This document shows positions 24,822-33,383 of a DNA stretch of 64,000 bases, piece after piece. The translations under genes were made by a program, and so were the position numbers. Source of the stretch: JAGDMJ01 sp963809695 (GTDB lineage: Bacteria; Bacteroidota; Ignavibacteria; UBA10030; UBA6906); assembly GCA_963809695.1 (NCBI GenBank), contig CAWEKI010000009.1, positions 372,001 through 436,000 on the forward strand, written 5' to 3'. Under the pieces are notes generated by a model. It was given only the letters and a program-made list of their open reading frames with translations. It was not told the DNA's origin and did no database searches. Position 1 is the first letter of the stretch. Every line of letters begins with the position of its first letter.

Positions 24822-24961
24822 ACTATCAGTTGAACGCAAGCCTCTCAAGGGTTCTTTTTTTTGGGATATGTTGCGAGCCAAACCATACACGGATAAGAAT
24901 CATATTTCAACAGTACTGAGAGAACTATAAAAAAGTCCCGCCTGCCAGCGGGACTTTTTTT
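24822..24961 (+). ncRNA. Possible small RNA or terminator-controlled leader
   Basis: The stretch is bounded by a promoter candidate and a textbook terminator, so it would give an RNA of about 140 bases. CTCUCA (24842-24847) can pair with UGAGAG (24917-24922), and an eight-U run (from about 24855) can face the A-run before the terminator. A 20-codon reading frame (ATG 24868, stop 24928-24930) ends right at the foot of the terminator stem. It could be an independent sRNA, an attenuator/riboswitch leader for the 24986 operon, or a leader-peptide system. No known riboswitch class is recognised. Confidence 0.35.
24928..24961 (+). terminator. Intrinsic terminator upstream of the Nif3-like gene
   Basis: Perfect stem AGTCCCGC (24934-24941) with GCGGGACT (24948-24955), 6-base loop, extended by A/T pairs and followed by a run of T (to 24961). 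It would work in both directions. Its position 25 bases before a start codon is unusual unless it regulates that gene or ends a short RNA. Confidence 0.85.
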
Positions 24962-24985
24962 ATTTGTTTGCGTCGATCGGAAGAA

Positions 24986-26092
24986 ATGAATGTTCGGGAC
25001 ATACAAGGTCTGATCGAGTCGTGGGCTCCCCGGGAGATTGCCTGGGAGCGGGACAACGTTGGGCTGCAGTGCGGAGATCCGGCAGCCGAGGTACGTCGGA
25101 TCCTGTTGGCGCTCGATGTGACGGAAGGCATAGTCGCGGAAGCGCATCGGCGGAAGGCGGATCTTCTTATCAGCCACCACCCCCTTTTGTTCCGGCCGGT
25201 CCCGAGCATTCATCCCGGAACGCCAACGGGGCGCTGCCTGAGGTCGCTGATCGCCAACAATATCTCGTTGCTCTCCGCACACACTAATCTGGATTTTGCG
25301 CGTGGCGGCACGAGCTTCGCGCTCGCGGACGCTCTTGGACTTGAGAACATTGAGTTCTTGCACCGCCCGTACCGGACACAGAAGAAGATCGTAACGTTCG
25401 TTCCGGCATCTCACGTGGATGCTGTTGCTGCCGCAATGGCCGGCGCCGGCGCGGGGATCATCGGCAACTACGAACGCTGCTCGTTCAGAGCGCCAGGCAC
25501 CGGAACCTTCCAGGGCAACGCTTCGTCCCACCCCGCGATTGGACGCCGGGCGGTCCTCGAAGAAGTCCCCGAGGTGCGGCTGGAAATGGCGGTTCAACAG
25601 TGGGACGTTGACCGGGTGATCCGGGCCATGCTTGGTGCGCATCCTTACGAAGAGGTCGCGTACGATGTGTTCGGCTCGGAGGCCCCTGTGACGTCCTTCG
25701 GTATGGGAGTTATCGGCACTCTATCCCGCGCCGTGTCTCCGGCTGAATTTGTGCGGACGATAAAGCAGGTTCTGGGTGTGGCTTCGGTGCGCTGTACGCC
25801 TTTTCACACCGACAAGGTACGGTGCATTGCCGCATGCGGCGGCAGCGGCGCCGAACTGCTGGGGGAGGCGGTGCGCCAGGGAGCCGACGCATTTGTAACG
25901 GCTGACGTAAAGTATCATGCGTTCCATGAGGCGCTCGGCGCGACGATTCTGATCGATGCCGGGCACTGGGAAACGGAATTTCCTGTGGTCCGGGTGCTTG
26001 CCGCCCGGCTGGAAAAGGAAATTCGCCGGCGGACGGGCCGCCTGCCGATCATGGTGGCCTCGACCCCCACAAATCCTGTCAGGTATGTCTAG
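24986..26092 (+). CDS. Nif3-like dinuclear metal-centre protein (YqfO/YbgI family) with PII-like insertion
   Basis: 368 residues. N- and C-terminal halves form the Nif3 fold with metal-binding pieces LLISHHPLLF (about 63-72), SAHTNLD, a DVKYHAF segment and IDAGHWETE near the C terminus. Between them is the insertion domain seen in the long, YqfO-type members (GAGIIGNYERCSF, then GTFQGNA and HPYEEVAYD). The family is often misnamed GTP cyclohydrolase I type 2; its role is unclear. ATG 24986 follows GGAAGAA; a TTG at 24968 would add six residues within the terminator-proximal leader. It is followed after 20 bases by the zinc-ribbon gene. Confidence 0.85.
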   Translation: MNVRDIQGLIESWAPREIAWERDNVGLQCGDPAAEVRRILLALDVTEGIVAEAHRRKADLLISHHPLLFRPVPSIHPGTPTGRCLRSLIANNISLLSAHTNLDFARGGTSFALADALGLENIEFLHRPYRTQKKIVTFVPASHVDAVAAAMAGAGAGIIGNYERCSFRAPGTGTFQGNASSHPAIGRRAVLEEVPEVRLEMAVQQWDVDRVIRAMLGAHPYEEVAYDVFGSEAPVTSFGMGVIGTLSRAVSPAEFVRTIKQVLGVASVRCTPFHTDKVRCIAACGGSGAELLGEAVRQGADAFVTADVKYHAFHEALGATILIDAGHWETEFPVVRVLAARLEKEIRRRTGRLPIMVASTPTNPVRYV

Positions 26093-26112
26093 CATTATTT
26101 GAGGAGCAGCAA

Positions 26113-26844
26113 TTGGAAAACAAGCTTCGCAGCCTGTATGCATTACAGAATATCGACTCGAACCTCGACGAGCTGGAGGAAATGAAAGGGGATCTCCCTT
26201 CGGAGATCGGCGACCTTGAGGCAAAGGCCGATGAATTGAAGGCACGCAAAGCAGCCCTGGAAGAAACGATGAGAAACGCTTTCGCGATGCGCGACGGTGC
26301 CGACAGCGAGATCATCTCTCTGAAGGAGAAGGTCGAGCGGTACAAATCCCAGCAGTTCGCGGTCAGAAACAATCGGGAATACGATGCCCTGACGAAGGAG
26401 ATGGACAACGCTACGGACACGATCGCGCGCCTTGAGAAAGAGATGGATCAGCTTGAGGGCAAAGCGACCAATGCGCGCGGGGACATCGATGCGGCCACCC
26501 TGCAAATCGAAGAATTGACAACGGTCCTGGAAGAAAAGCGGGCAGCGCTGGCCGAGGTCTCCAAGACCACCGAAGCCGAGGAGGAAAAATACCGTCACGA
26601 CCGTCAGAAGCTTGTCGTGCGCATTCCCAAGGCGGACCTCGCCACCTATGAACGCATCCGCAAGGCGAAGCGGGGGAAGGCCATCGTCTCGGTAAAGCGA
26701 GGAGCATGCGGAGGATGCTATAATCGTGTCCCGCCGCAAAAAATCCTCGAGCTGCGCCAGAACAACAAGCTGTACATGTGTGAACACTGCGGGCGCATCC
26801 TGGTATCGGACGAAATTGTGGAAAGCGCGTCGTCGGGAGCATGA
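26113..26844 (+). CDS. Coiled-coil protein with C-terminal C4 zinc ribbon
   Basis: 243 residues. Residues 1-175 are a long charged heptad-type coiled coil rich in Glu, Lys, Ala and Leu. Residues about 190-235 form a zinc ribbon with CGGCYNRVPPQ and, about 20 residues later, CEHCGRIL. This is the family named after chlamydial CT398/CdsZ, found next to Nif3-like genes in many bacteria, with suggested links to sigma-54 or secretion but no settled function. The start is TTG 26113 behind GAGGAG. The stop overlaps the RNase H start as ATGA. Confidence 0.82.
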   Translation: MENKLRSLYALQNIDSNLDELEEMKGDLPSEIGDLEAKADELKARKAALEETMRNAFAMRDGADSEIISLKEKVERYKSQQFAVRNNREYDALTKEMDNATDTIARLEKEMDQLEGKATNARGDIDAATLQIEELTTVLEEKRAALAEVSKTTEAEEEKYRHDRQKLVVRIPKADLATYERIRKAKRGKAIVSVKRGACGGCYNRVPPQKILELRQNNKLYMCEHCGRILVSDEIVESASSGA

Positions 26845-27284
26845 CTCTTTATGCCTTCACCGACGGCGCCTCGCGTGGGAATCCCGGTGAGAGCGGGATC
26901 GGAATCATTGTCAAAGACGGCAGCAACAAGGTCCTGTTCTCACTGAACGCACACATCGGAACCACGACCAACAACGTGGCCGAGTACAGAGCGCTCCTTG
27001 CGCTGCTGCAGAAGATCGCAGGCGTGTCATGCACGCACCTGGTCGTGCACTCGGACAGCGAACTCATGGTCCGACAGGTCAACGGGCAGTACAAAGTTAA
27101 AGATCGCGAACTCAAGAAATACTACCAGCAGGTTATCGCGGCGATCTCCAGCCTGCCGTTCACAGTGGAACTGAAGCACATCCCGCGTGAAGAAAACCGG
27201 GATGCGGACACGCTGGCCAACATCGGGATTGACTCCAGGACGGTGATCACGCCCCCGGACCCCGAGAAAATCAGGCCGCGTTGA
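26841..27284 (+). CDS. rnhA: Ribonuclease HI family protein
   Basis: Cleaves the RNA strand of RNA-DNA hybrids. The 147 residues carry all four acidic positions: Asp in FTDGASRGNPG, Glu in NNVAEYRAL, Asp in HSDSELMVRQ, and Asp in NRDADTLAN. The arrangement matches the shorter, archaeal/Bacillus-type RNase HI without a basic protrusion. The ATGA overlap couples it to the zinc-ribbon gene, and the RNase P RNA follows 33 bases after its stop, so two RNA-processing activities are adjacent. Confidence 0.92.
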   Translation: MTLYAFTDGASRGNPGESGIGIIVKDGSNKVLFSLNAHIGTTTNNVAEYRALLALLQKIAGVSCTHLVVHSDSELMVRQVNGQYKVKDRELKKYYQQVIAAISSLPFTVELKHIPREENRDADTLANIGIDSRTVITPPDPEKIRPR

Positions 27285-27312
27285 GTGTTTCTTTAAAAAA
27301 ACAACATACAAT
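27281..27312 (+). promoter_or_regulatory. Candidate rnpB promoter
   Basis: TACAAT (27307-27312) sits seven bases before the predicted 5' end of RNase P RNA, a good -10. The only -35-like hexamer, TTGAGT (27281-27286), overlaps the rnhA stop and is 20 bases away, longer than ideal. Confidence 0.4.
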
Positions 27313-27317
27313 CACAA

Positions 27318-27760
27318 TGCAGGTCGGGCAACCGCGTCCCGAATCCGCCTCTGGCGGAGCCAGGATGAGGAAAGTCCGAACTCCACAGAGCAAGGTGCCC
27401 CGTGAATAACAGGGGTCTTACGGCCGCAAGTCCGTGGGAACGGAAAGTGTCACAGAAAATATACCACCGGTCATGGTCTTGCCCGCAAGGGCAGGAGCAG
27501 GGCCGGAAAGGGTGAAATGGCGAGGTAAGAGCTCACCGCCCTGTCAGCAATGGCAGGGGCAGGACAAACCCCACCTGGAGCAAGACCAAATAAGAGAGGA
27601 GAAGCTGCTCGCTTCACTGCGTTGCCCCGCGCGTTTGCGGCGGCAGAGCAACACTCTCGGGTAGGTCGCTTGAGCCAAGGAGCAATCCGAGGCCTAGAGA
27701 AATGGTTGCCTCTCCCTCCCTTCCGGGCGGGACAGACAGAATTCGGCTTACAGACCTGCA
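27318..27760 (+). ncRNA. rnpB: RNase P RNA (rnpB), bacterial A-type-like
   Basis: Catalytic RNA that trims tRNA 5' ends. The terminal P1 helix TGCAGGTC (27318-27325) pairs with GACCTGCA (27753-27760). The conserved core GAGGAAAGTCCGAACTCC follows at about 27370, then CACAGAAA, the GGTAAGAGCTCACCG element (about 27523), and the 3' core ACAGAATTCGGCTTACAG (about 27735-27752). At about 443 bases it is longer than most. Extra length lies in GC-rich hairpin regions near 27475-27500 and 27620-27655. Boundaries are set by P1 and are good to a few bases. Confidence 0.93.
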
Positions 27761-27799
27761 CTGCTTCTGTATCCCGCCAACGGCGGGCGGAAGCAGCTG
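27761..27799 (+). terminator. 3' hairpin after rnpB
   Basis: CTGCTTC and GAAGCAG enclose CCCGCC and GGCGGG in a nested stem directly after rnpB. No T-run follows, so it may be a processing or stabilising hairpin rather than a full terminator. Transcription probably reads into recJ, whose start is 17 bases downstream. Confidence 0.5.
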
Positions 27800-27815
27800 A
27801 CCTTTGAGGAATAAC

Positions 27816-29546
27816 GTGAACAGGATTTCAAGGGATCATCGGTGGACCCTCATGGATCCGCCGGATGCAGAAGCCGTAGCTCGCCTTTCCCGTGAAATCA
27901 GCGTACCGGAATCCATCGCCCGAATTCTCCTCTACAGAGGCATCGACGATTACGACAAGGCAAAGGCCTATTTCCGCCCCAGCCTGGACTCCCTGCATGA
28001 CCCTTTCCTGATGGGAGGCATGGAGGTTGCCGTTACGCGAATCATCGATGGCATCCGGCAGGGGGAGAAGTTCTTTGTGTTCGGCGACTACGATGTGGAC
28101 GGTACGAATGGCGCATCGATGCTCTATCTGTTCCTGCAAGAGATGGGCGCAACAGTAGAGTTCTACACGCCGGACCGGATCAAGGAAGGGTACGGTATTT
28201 CACGCCAGGGGATCGACCGCGCAAAAGATACCGGCGTCGGGGTCTTCCTCGCCATCGATTGCGGGATCACGGCCATTGACCAGGTGGAATACGCCAACGG
28301 GCTCGGGATGGATGTGATCATCTGCGACCATCATGAGCCGGGAGCGGTCCTGCCCGGAGCGCTGGCCGTGCTGGATCCGATCATCCCCGGCGACCGTTAC
28401 CCCTTCAAGAGTCTTTGCGGGTGCGGGGTGGGGTTCAAGCTGGTCCAGGCAGTGGCCCGCCGGCTGGAAAAAGAGTCCGTGGTCTTCTCCTATCTCGATT
28501 TCGTGACCCTGGCCAGCACCGCAGATATCGTCCCGCTCGTCGGCGAGAACCGGATCCTCACGCGGCTCGGGCTCGAGGCCATCAATGCGAACCCGCGTCC
28601 TGGGATCAGAGCCCTGATCGATGTCGCCGGATTGAAACCCGGGCAAATCACCACCGGACAGATTGTCTTCGTGCTTGCTCCGCGGATCAACGCCGTGGGG
28701 CGGCTGGGCGACGCGATGCGCGCCGTGAAGCTGCTCACGTGCACGGATCCGGAAGAGGCCACGGAGCTGGCACGCGTGCTCGAAGAGGAAAATAAGAACC
28801 GCCGGAAGATCGACGAAGACACGTTCGCCGAGGCGCAACTGATCGCCGAGTCACTGTTCGACCTGGAGACCGAAGCGGCGCTGGTGCTCCACGAGGAGCA
28901 CTGGCACCCCGGGGTGGTAGGAATCGTTGCTTCACGCATGGTCGAGAAATATTACAAGCCCTCCATTATGATGGCGACGGTCGATGGCGTGGCCAAAGGG
29001 TCCGCGCGGAGCATCTCTGGCTTCGATGTCTACCAGGCACTCAAGCGGTGCGAGGAAAAGATCATCCAGTTCGGCGGTCACAAATATGCAGCCGGCCTGA
29101 CGGTCGAGCTCGCTCGCCTCGATGAATTTCGCGAGGCCTTCAACCAGGCCGTTCGCGAATTGATGACCGAGGAGTTGCGGACGCCGGAGATCAAGATCGA
29201 AGTGGAAATAAGCCTGACCGATATCACGCCGCGGTTCATGCGGATCCTCAGGGAGTTTGCACCGTTCGGCCCGGGCAACATGCGCCCGGTGTTCCTGGCA
29301 CGGCACTTGGAAGTCGTCGGCTCCCCTCGGATCGTGGGGAAGAACCACCTACGGTTCAAGGTACGGCAAAACGGGACGATCATCGACGCCATCGGTTTCG
29401 GCCTGGGGGACCTGCTCCCTCGTGTCCCCACGGGACGCAGGGACCTTGAGTGCGTCTTTACAGTGGAGGAGAACGACTGGAACACCCTCCCGGGAACCCG
29501 CGAGGGAGATCCCGTCCCGCAACTCAAAATCAAAGACCTACGCTAA
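27816..29546 (+). CDS. recJ: Single-stranded-DNA-specific exonuclease RecJ
   Basis: 5'-3' exonuclease of the DHH superfamily used in recombination and mismatch repair. About 576 residues. The motifs FVFGDYDVDG (about 88-97, family DHxxD-type acidic motif), IDCGITAIDQ, and CDHHEPG (the DHH signature) are visible. The DHHA1 domain follows, with HPGVVGIVASRMVEKYYKP and FGGHKYAAGLTVE, and then the OB-fold C-terminal part. I use GTG 27816, six bases after GAGG; a TTG at 27804 would add four residues. It begins the repair block recJ-yebC-ruvCAB. Confidence 0.93.
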   Translation: MNRISRDHRWTLMDPPDAEAVARLSREISVPESIARILLYRGIDDYDKAKAYFRPSLDSLHDPFLMGGMEVAVTRIIDGIRQGEKFFVFGDYDVDGTNGASMLYLFLQEMGATVEFYTPDRIKEGYGISRQGIDRAKDTGVGVFLAIDCGITAIDQVEYANGLGMDVIICDHHEPGAVLPGALAVLDPIIPGDRYPFKSLCGCGVGFKLVQAVARRLEKESVVFSYLDFVTLASTADIVPLVGENRILTRLGLEAINANPRPGIRALIDVAGLKPGQITTGQIVFVLAPRINAVGRLGDAMRAVKLLTCTDPEEATELARVLEEENKNRRKIDEDTFAEAQLIAESLFDLETEAALVLHEEHWHPGVVGIVASRMVEKYYKPSIMMATVDGVAKGSARSISGFDVYQALKRCEEKIIQFGGHKYAAGLTVELARLDEFREAFNQAVRELMTEELRTPEIKIEVEISLTDITPRFMRILREFAPFGPGNMRPVFLARHLEVVGSPRIVGKNHLRFKVRQNGTIIDAIGFGLGDLLPRVPTGRRDLECVFTVEENDWNTLPGTREGDPVPQLKIKDLR

Positions 29547-29568
29547 TCAAGGCAAGGAGATAGATAAC

Positions 29569-30324
29569 ATGTCCGGTCACTCAAAGTGGGCAACGATCAA
29601 GAGGAAAAAGGGTGCGACGGACGCCGCACGTGGGCGGCTGTTCACCCGGCTTATTAAGGAAATTACCATTGCGGCACGCAGCGGCGGCAGCAACCAGGAA
29701 GGTAACCCCCGTCTCCGCCTGGCCATTCAGACTGCAAAGGCCAACAACATGCCTGCGGACAACATCAAACGTGCGATCCAAAAGGGCACAGGCGAGCTGC
29801 CTGGCGTGACCCTTGAAGAAGTCGCCTATGAAGGGTACGGCCCCGGCGGCGTGGCCATCCTCGTGGACGTGGTCACGGACAACAGCAACCGCACGGTGTC
29901 CGAAATGCGGCATGTCTTCTCGCGGAACAACGGCAACCTCGGCCAGAGCGGGAGCGTCGCATGGATGTTCCACAAAAAGGGAATCATGGTCCTTCTTAAA
30001 TCCCGAAACTCGAAGAGCGAAGACGAGATCATGGATATCATCCTCGAGGCGGGCGCGGACGACATGCAGACCGACGGGGAGGAGTATACCATTCTCACGT
30101 CTCCTCACGCCTTCGAACCGGTCAGAAAAGCGCTGGAGGATAAGGGCGCGGTGATCGAAAGCGCTTCCCTTCAGATGGTGCCCCAGAACACCGTGAAGGT
30201 GTCGGGCCGCGAAGCGGAACAGCTGCTGAAACTGATGGAAGCCCTCGAAGAGCATGACGATGTCCAAAACGTTTATGCGAACTTCGACATCGACGAGAAA
30301 GAACTTGCGTCGCTGCATGGGTGA
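29569..30324 (+). CDS. yebC: YebC/PmpR-family translation/regulatory factor
   Basis: 251 residues beginning MSGHSKWATIKRKKGATDAA, the family signature. It continues with a GGSNQEGNPRLR segment, NNMPADNIKRAIQKG and ALEEHDDVQNVYANFD near the C terminus. The family was named as a DNA-binding regulator; recent work on bacterial members points to relief of ribosome stalling at proline-rich stretches. It starts behind AAGGAG. Its stop overlaps ruvC by eight bases, the usual yebC-ruvC neighbourhood. Confidence 0.95.
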   Translation: MSGHSKWATIKRKKGATDAARGRLFTRLIKEITIAARSGGSNQEGNPRLRLAIQTAKANNMPADNIKRAIQKGTGELPGVTLEEVAYEGYGPGGVAILVDVVTDNSNRTVSEMRHVFSRNNGNLGQSGSVAWMFHKKGIMVLLKSRNSKSEDEIMDIILEAGADDMQTDGEEYTILTSPHAFEPVRKALEDKGAVIESASLQMVPQNTVKVSGREAEQLLKLMEALEEHDDVQNVYANFDIDEKELASLHG

Positions 30325-30892
30325 CGGTGCGTCCCATCCCGGCGGCCGCGCGGCCCATATCGTGCTGGGGGTGGACCCCGGCACTCTCGTCACCGGGTTC
30401 GGGGTGGTCTCCTCGACGCAAAATGCGTTGGAACTCCTGGAGGCCGGCACAATCCGGAACCGGGGCGGCGAGACCATGCCGATCCGCCTGAAGCGCATTT
30501 ATGAGGGACTGCAGTCTTTGATCGACCGGCACCACCCCGACGAGTTCGCGATTGAATCCGCATTCTACGGAAAGAACGCGCAGTCCGCACTCAAGCTCGG
30601 ACAAGCGCGCGGCGTCTCTATCCTCGCCGCCGTGGAGAAGGAGATTCCCACCACGGAGTATTCACCCCGCGAAGTCAAACAAGCAGTGGTCGGGAAAGGT
30701 ACCGCAACCAAAGAGCAAGTGCAATTCATGGTTCGCGCACTGCTCCATGTGCAAGGGGGAGCAATGCCCCTCGATACCTCCGATGCGATCGCGGTCGCGA
30801 TCTGCCATCTGCACCGCGGGGGAGCCAAGGTGCCTCGCCACAAAGACTGGTCCTCATTTGTCGCTGCACATCCGGAGAGGATCAGGCCATGA
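30317..30892 (+). CDS. ruvC: Holliday-junction resolvase RuvC
   Basis: Endonuclease that resolves four-way junctions. 191 residues. Catalytic acids are visible as Asp in VLGVDPGTLVTGFG, Glu in EFAIESAFYG, and Asp in PLDTSDAIAVAICH. The LKLGQARGVSILAA helix and YSPREVKQAVVGKGTATKEQ DNA-contact region are present. ATG 30317 lies inside the yebC stop region, and the frame upstream runs through yebC. The TGA overlaps the ruvA ATG (ATGA), so all ruv genes are coupled. Confidence 0.95.
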   Translation: MGDGASHPGGRAAHIVLGVDPGTLVTGFGVVSSTQNALELLEAGTIRNRGGETMPIRLKRIYEGLQSLIDRHHPDEFAIESAFYGKNAQSALKLGQARGVSILAAVEKEIPTTEYSPREVKQAVVGKGTATKEQVQFMVRALLHVQGGAMPLDTSDAIAVAICHLHRGGAKVPRHKDWSSFVAAHPERIRP

Positions 30893-31494
30893 TCACGTCA
30901 CTGCGCGGAACGCTCATCCGGAAGTCCCCCACTGAGATTGTCATTGATGTCCAGGGCGTCGGATACGGCCTCAGTATTCCCCTTTCCACGTTTGAAGTAC
31001 TGGGAGAACTTGACACGCCGGTCTCCCTCTTCACCTATCTGCACGTTCGGGAGGACGCGCTCCAGCTTTTCGGGTTTGCCAGCGAGGAAGAACGGAATCT
31101 CTTCAAAGTCCTGATCTCCGTCACCGGCATCGGACCCAAGATGGCGCAGAGCATTCTCTCGGGAATTTCAGGCGCGGATCTCCGCAATGCGATCCTCCTG
31201 GGAGATTTCAGCATGCTCACGATGATTCCGGGTGTCGGCAGGAAGCTGGCCGAGCGGCTTGTGGTCGAACTCAGGGATAAGATCGGCAAAGTGCCTGCGG
31301 GCTCTTCGATCCTGGCCGCCTCCACGGAGGCGCAGACACGCGTCCGCTCGGAAGCTCTCCTGGCCCTCACGTCGCTCGGCTACAACCGCGCCTCCGCCGA
31401 GCGCGCGATCAAGACCGCTCTCAAGGACGACAGCAGCGTGGAAGCTTCCCTCGAAAAGCTGATCAAGGCCGCCCTTCGGCACGCGGTAAAATAG
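30889..31494 (+). CDS. ruvA: Holliday-junction branch-migration protein RuvA
   Basis: 201 residues, the usual length. The N-terminal OB fold (MITSLRGTLIRKSPTEIVID) precedes two helix-hairpin-helix units, VLISVTGIGPKMAQSILS and LTMIPGVGRKLAERLVVELR, which contact junction DNA. A C-terminal three-helix domain that binds RuvB follows after a flexible linker (EALLALTSLGYNRASAERAI). Translation is coupled to ruvC, and ruvB follows about 95 bases downstream. Confidence 0.95.
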   Translation: MITSLRGTLIRKSPTEIVIDVQGVGYGLSIPLSTFEVLGELDTPVSLFTYLHVREDALQLFGFASEEERNLFKVLISVTGIGPKMAQSILSGISGADLRNAILLGDFSMLTMIPGVGRKLAERLVVELRDKIGKVPAGSSILAASTEAQTRVRSEALLALTSLGYNRASAERAIKTALKDDSSVEASLEKLIKAALRHAVK

Positions 31495-31589
31495 ACGCCT
31501 TATTTGTATCTCACCCCCTGAAATCGTACCTTTTCACTGCAATCTTGAAGCTGATGCCCGAATTCGAACCGAGGAAGAGCGCCGCTACT

Positions 31590-32633
31590 ATGAGAAAAGC
31601 AGACACAACCACTCCAGAGAGGCTGGAAGCCGAGGCGGAATACGATCAGGCGCTCCGCCCGCTCCGGTTCGAGGAATTCAGCGGGCAAGAAAAGATTACG
31701 GAGAATTTGAAAGTCTTCATCAGCGCGGCAAGACAGCGCGGGGAAACACTGGACCATGTCCTCCTGACCGGCCCTCCGGGGCTCGGGAAAACGACCCTCG
31801 CGCACATCATCGCCACCGAGATGGGAAGCAATATCAAGATCACTTCCGGGCCGGTCCTGGACAAACCGGGAGATCTTGCCGGCCTCCTTACCAACTTGCA
31901 GGAGCGGGACGTTCTTTTCATCGACGAGATCCACCGGCTGAACCCGGTGGTAGAAGAGTACCTCTACTCTGCAATGGAGGATTTCCGATTGGATATCATG
32001 ATAGATTCAGGGCCAAGTGCGCGAACCGTACAGCTATCCCTCCCCCGCTATACGCTGATCGGAGCAACAACGCGCGCGGGCCTGTTGACAGCCCCGCTGC
32101 GGGCCAGATTCGGGGTCACCAACCGGCTGGATTATTACTCTACAGACGTTCTTTTCCAAATTCTTCAGCGTTCCTCGAGAATTCTGAAGGTTGACGTGGA
32201 TGACGATGGAGTCGTAGAGATCGCCCGCCGCTCACGTGGGACGCCCCGTATTGCCAACCGTCTTCTCCGGCGCTGCCGGGATTTTGCGCAGGCGGACCCG
32301 AAGCTTGCCCGCTACAAGGGAAGCATCACCCGCGAGGTCGCGGACTACGGGCTCAAAGCTCTCGAAGTGGACGAGCATGGTCTGGACGAGATGGACAAGC
32401 GCATTCTCCTCTGCATTCTCGAAAAGTACGCAGGAGGGCCTGTGGGGGTCAATACACTCGCCGTGGCGGTTGGAGAGGAGCCAGGCACGATCGAGGAAGT
32501 CTATGAGCCGTATCTGATTCAGGAGGGTTTCATCAAACGCACCCCGCGTGGGCGCGAGGCAACATCGCTTGCCTATGAGCACTTCCATTTGCGCCGGCCC
32601 GGGGGAACGAACCAGATGAAGATGTCATTGTAG
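31590..32633 (+). CDS. ruvB: Holliday-junction helicase motor RuvB
   Basis: Hexameric AAA+ motor driving branch migration. 347 residues from the start used. Walker A GPPGLGKTT, Walker B LFIDEIHRLN, sensor-1 GATTRAG, and the arginine finger in LRARFG are all present. A C-terminal winged-helix domain follows (CILEKYAGGPVGVNTLAVAV). ATG 31590 gives the usual short N terminus; ATG 31554 and TTG 31545 are possible and would add 12-15 residues. Confidence 0.95.
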   Translation: MRKADTTTPERLEAEAEYDQALRPLRFEEFSGQEKITENLKVFISAARQRGETLDHVLLTGPPGLGKTTLAHIIATEMGSNIKITSGPVLDKPGDLAGLLTNLQERDVLFIDEIHRLNPVVEEYLYSAMEDFRLDIMIDSGPSARTVQLSLPRYTLIGATTRAGLLTAPLRARFGVTNRLDYYSTDVLFQILQRSSRILKVDVDDDGVVEIARRSRGTPRIANRLLRRCRDFAQADPKLARYKGSITREVADYGLKALEVDEHGLDEMDKRILLCILEKYAGGPVGVNTLAVAVGEEPGTIEEVYEPYLIQEGFIKRTPRGREATSLAYEHFHLRRPGGTNQMKMSL

Positions 32634-32687
32634 AGGAATGACACCGTATCCCCAATTCACGGTTCCCCCGAGAAGAACCCAACTGCC

Positions 32688-33356
32688 ATGCCCCTGCGTA
32701 AACTCCCGCGAGCGTTTTATCTTCGTCCTACCCTTCAGGTTGCTCAGGACCTCCTCGGGATGGTCTTGGTGCGGCGCTGGCGGAAAGGAATGCTCTCAGG
32801 AAGGATTGTCGAGACGGAAGCGTACCTGGGAGCGCGGGACCCGGCCAGCCATGCTTACCGTGGGATGACCAAGCGCAACGAGGTCATGTTCGGCCTGGGC
32901 GGACACCTCTATGTGTACTTCACCTATGGGATGCACTACTGCTGCAATGTCGTCACGGAGGAAGAAGGAATCGGGCACGCGGTGCTGATACGCGCGTTGG
33001 AGCCGCTGGAAGGAATTCGCGCAATGGCACGGAACCGGAAAATAGTGCCTCCGGGAAAAACGGAGGGCGCCTCCCCGCATCGCGCCATGCTCCAACTTTG
33101 CAGCGGTCCTGCCAGGCTTTGCCAGGCACTCTCCATCACCGGAAGCGACAACGGGATTGACCTGTGCGATTCCGTCATCTGGATTGCGGAGAATCGCCAA
33201 CAGCAGGCGTCCCCTCCTGTCGCAAGCTCTACCCGCGTCGGGATCACCGGGGGAACCGGGCACGAATGGCGGTTCTATGTCAAAGACAACCCGTTTGTTT
33301 CACGTGGAAAGCCGGTTGCTCGCAGCGCCTCCAACGCCACAACAACCGATAGCTGA
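32688..33356 (+). CDS. mpg: DNA-3-methyladenine glycosylase (AAG/Mpg family)
   Basis: Base-excision glycosylase for alkylated purines. 222 residues with the family core IVETEAYLGARDPASHAYRG (the Glu activates water) and GGHLYVYFTYGMHYCCNVV (the Tyr intercalates into DNA). A TRVGITGG segment follows and ends in the conserved WRFYVKDNPFVSR. The last dozen residues are Ser/Thr-rich and unconserved. It follows ruvB by 54 bases as the last gene of the rightward repair block and converges on the peptidase gene at 33384. Confidence 0.92.
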   Translation: MPLRKLPRAFYLRPTLQVAQDLLGMVLVRRWRKGMLSGRIVETEAYLGARDPASHAYRGMTKRNEVMFGLGGHLYVYFTYGMHYCCNVVTEEEGIGHAVLIRALEPLEGIRAMARNRKIVPPGKTEGASPHRAMLQLCSGPARLCQALSITGSDNGIDLCDSVIWIAENRQQQASPPVASSTRVGITGGTGHEWRFYVKDNPFVSRGKPVARSASNATTTDS

Positions 33357-33383
33357 TATCGGATATCATCTGGGGTCGTTCCT

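Noticed and set aside
33344..33363. CCGATA/TATCGG hairpin between mpg and the peptidase gene as a bidirectional terminator
   Set aside because: The six-base stem is AT-rich in part, without a T-run, and overlaps the mpg stop; too weak to call.
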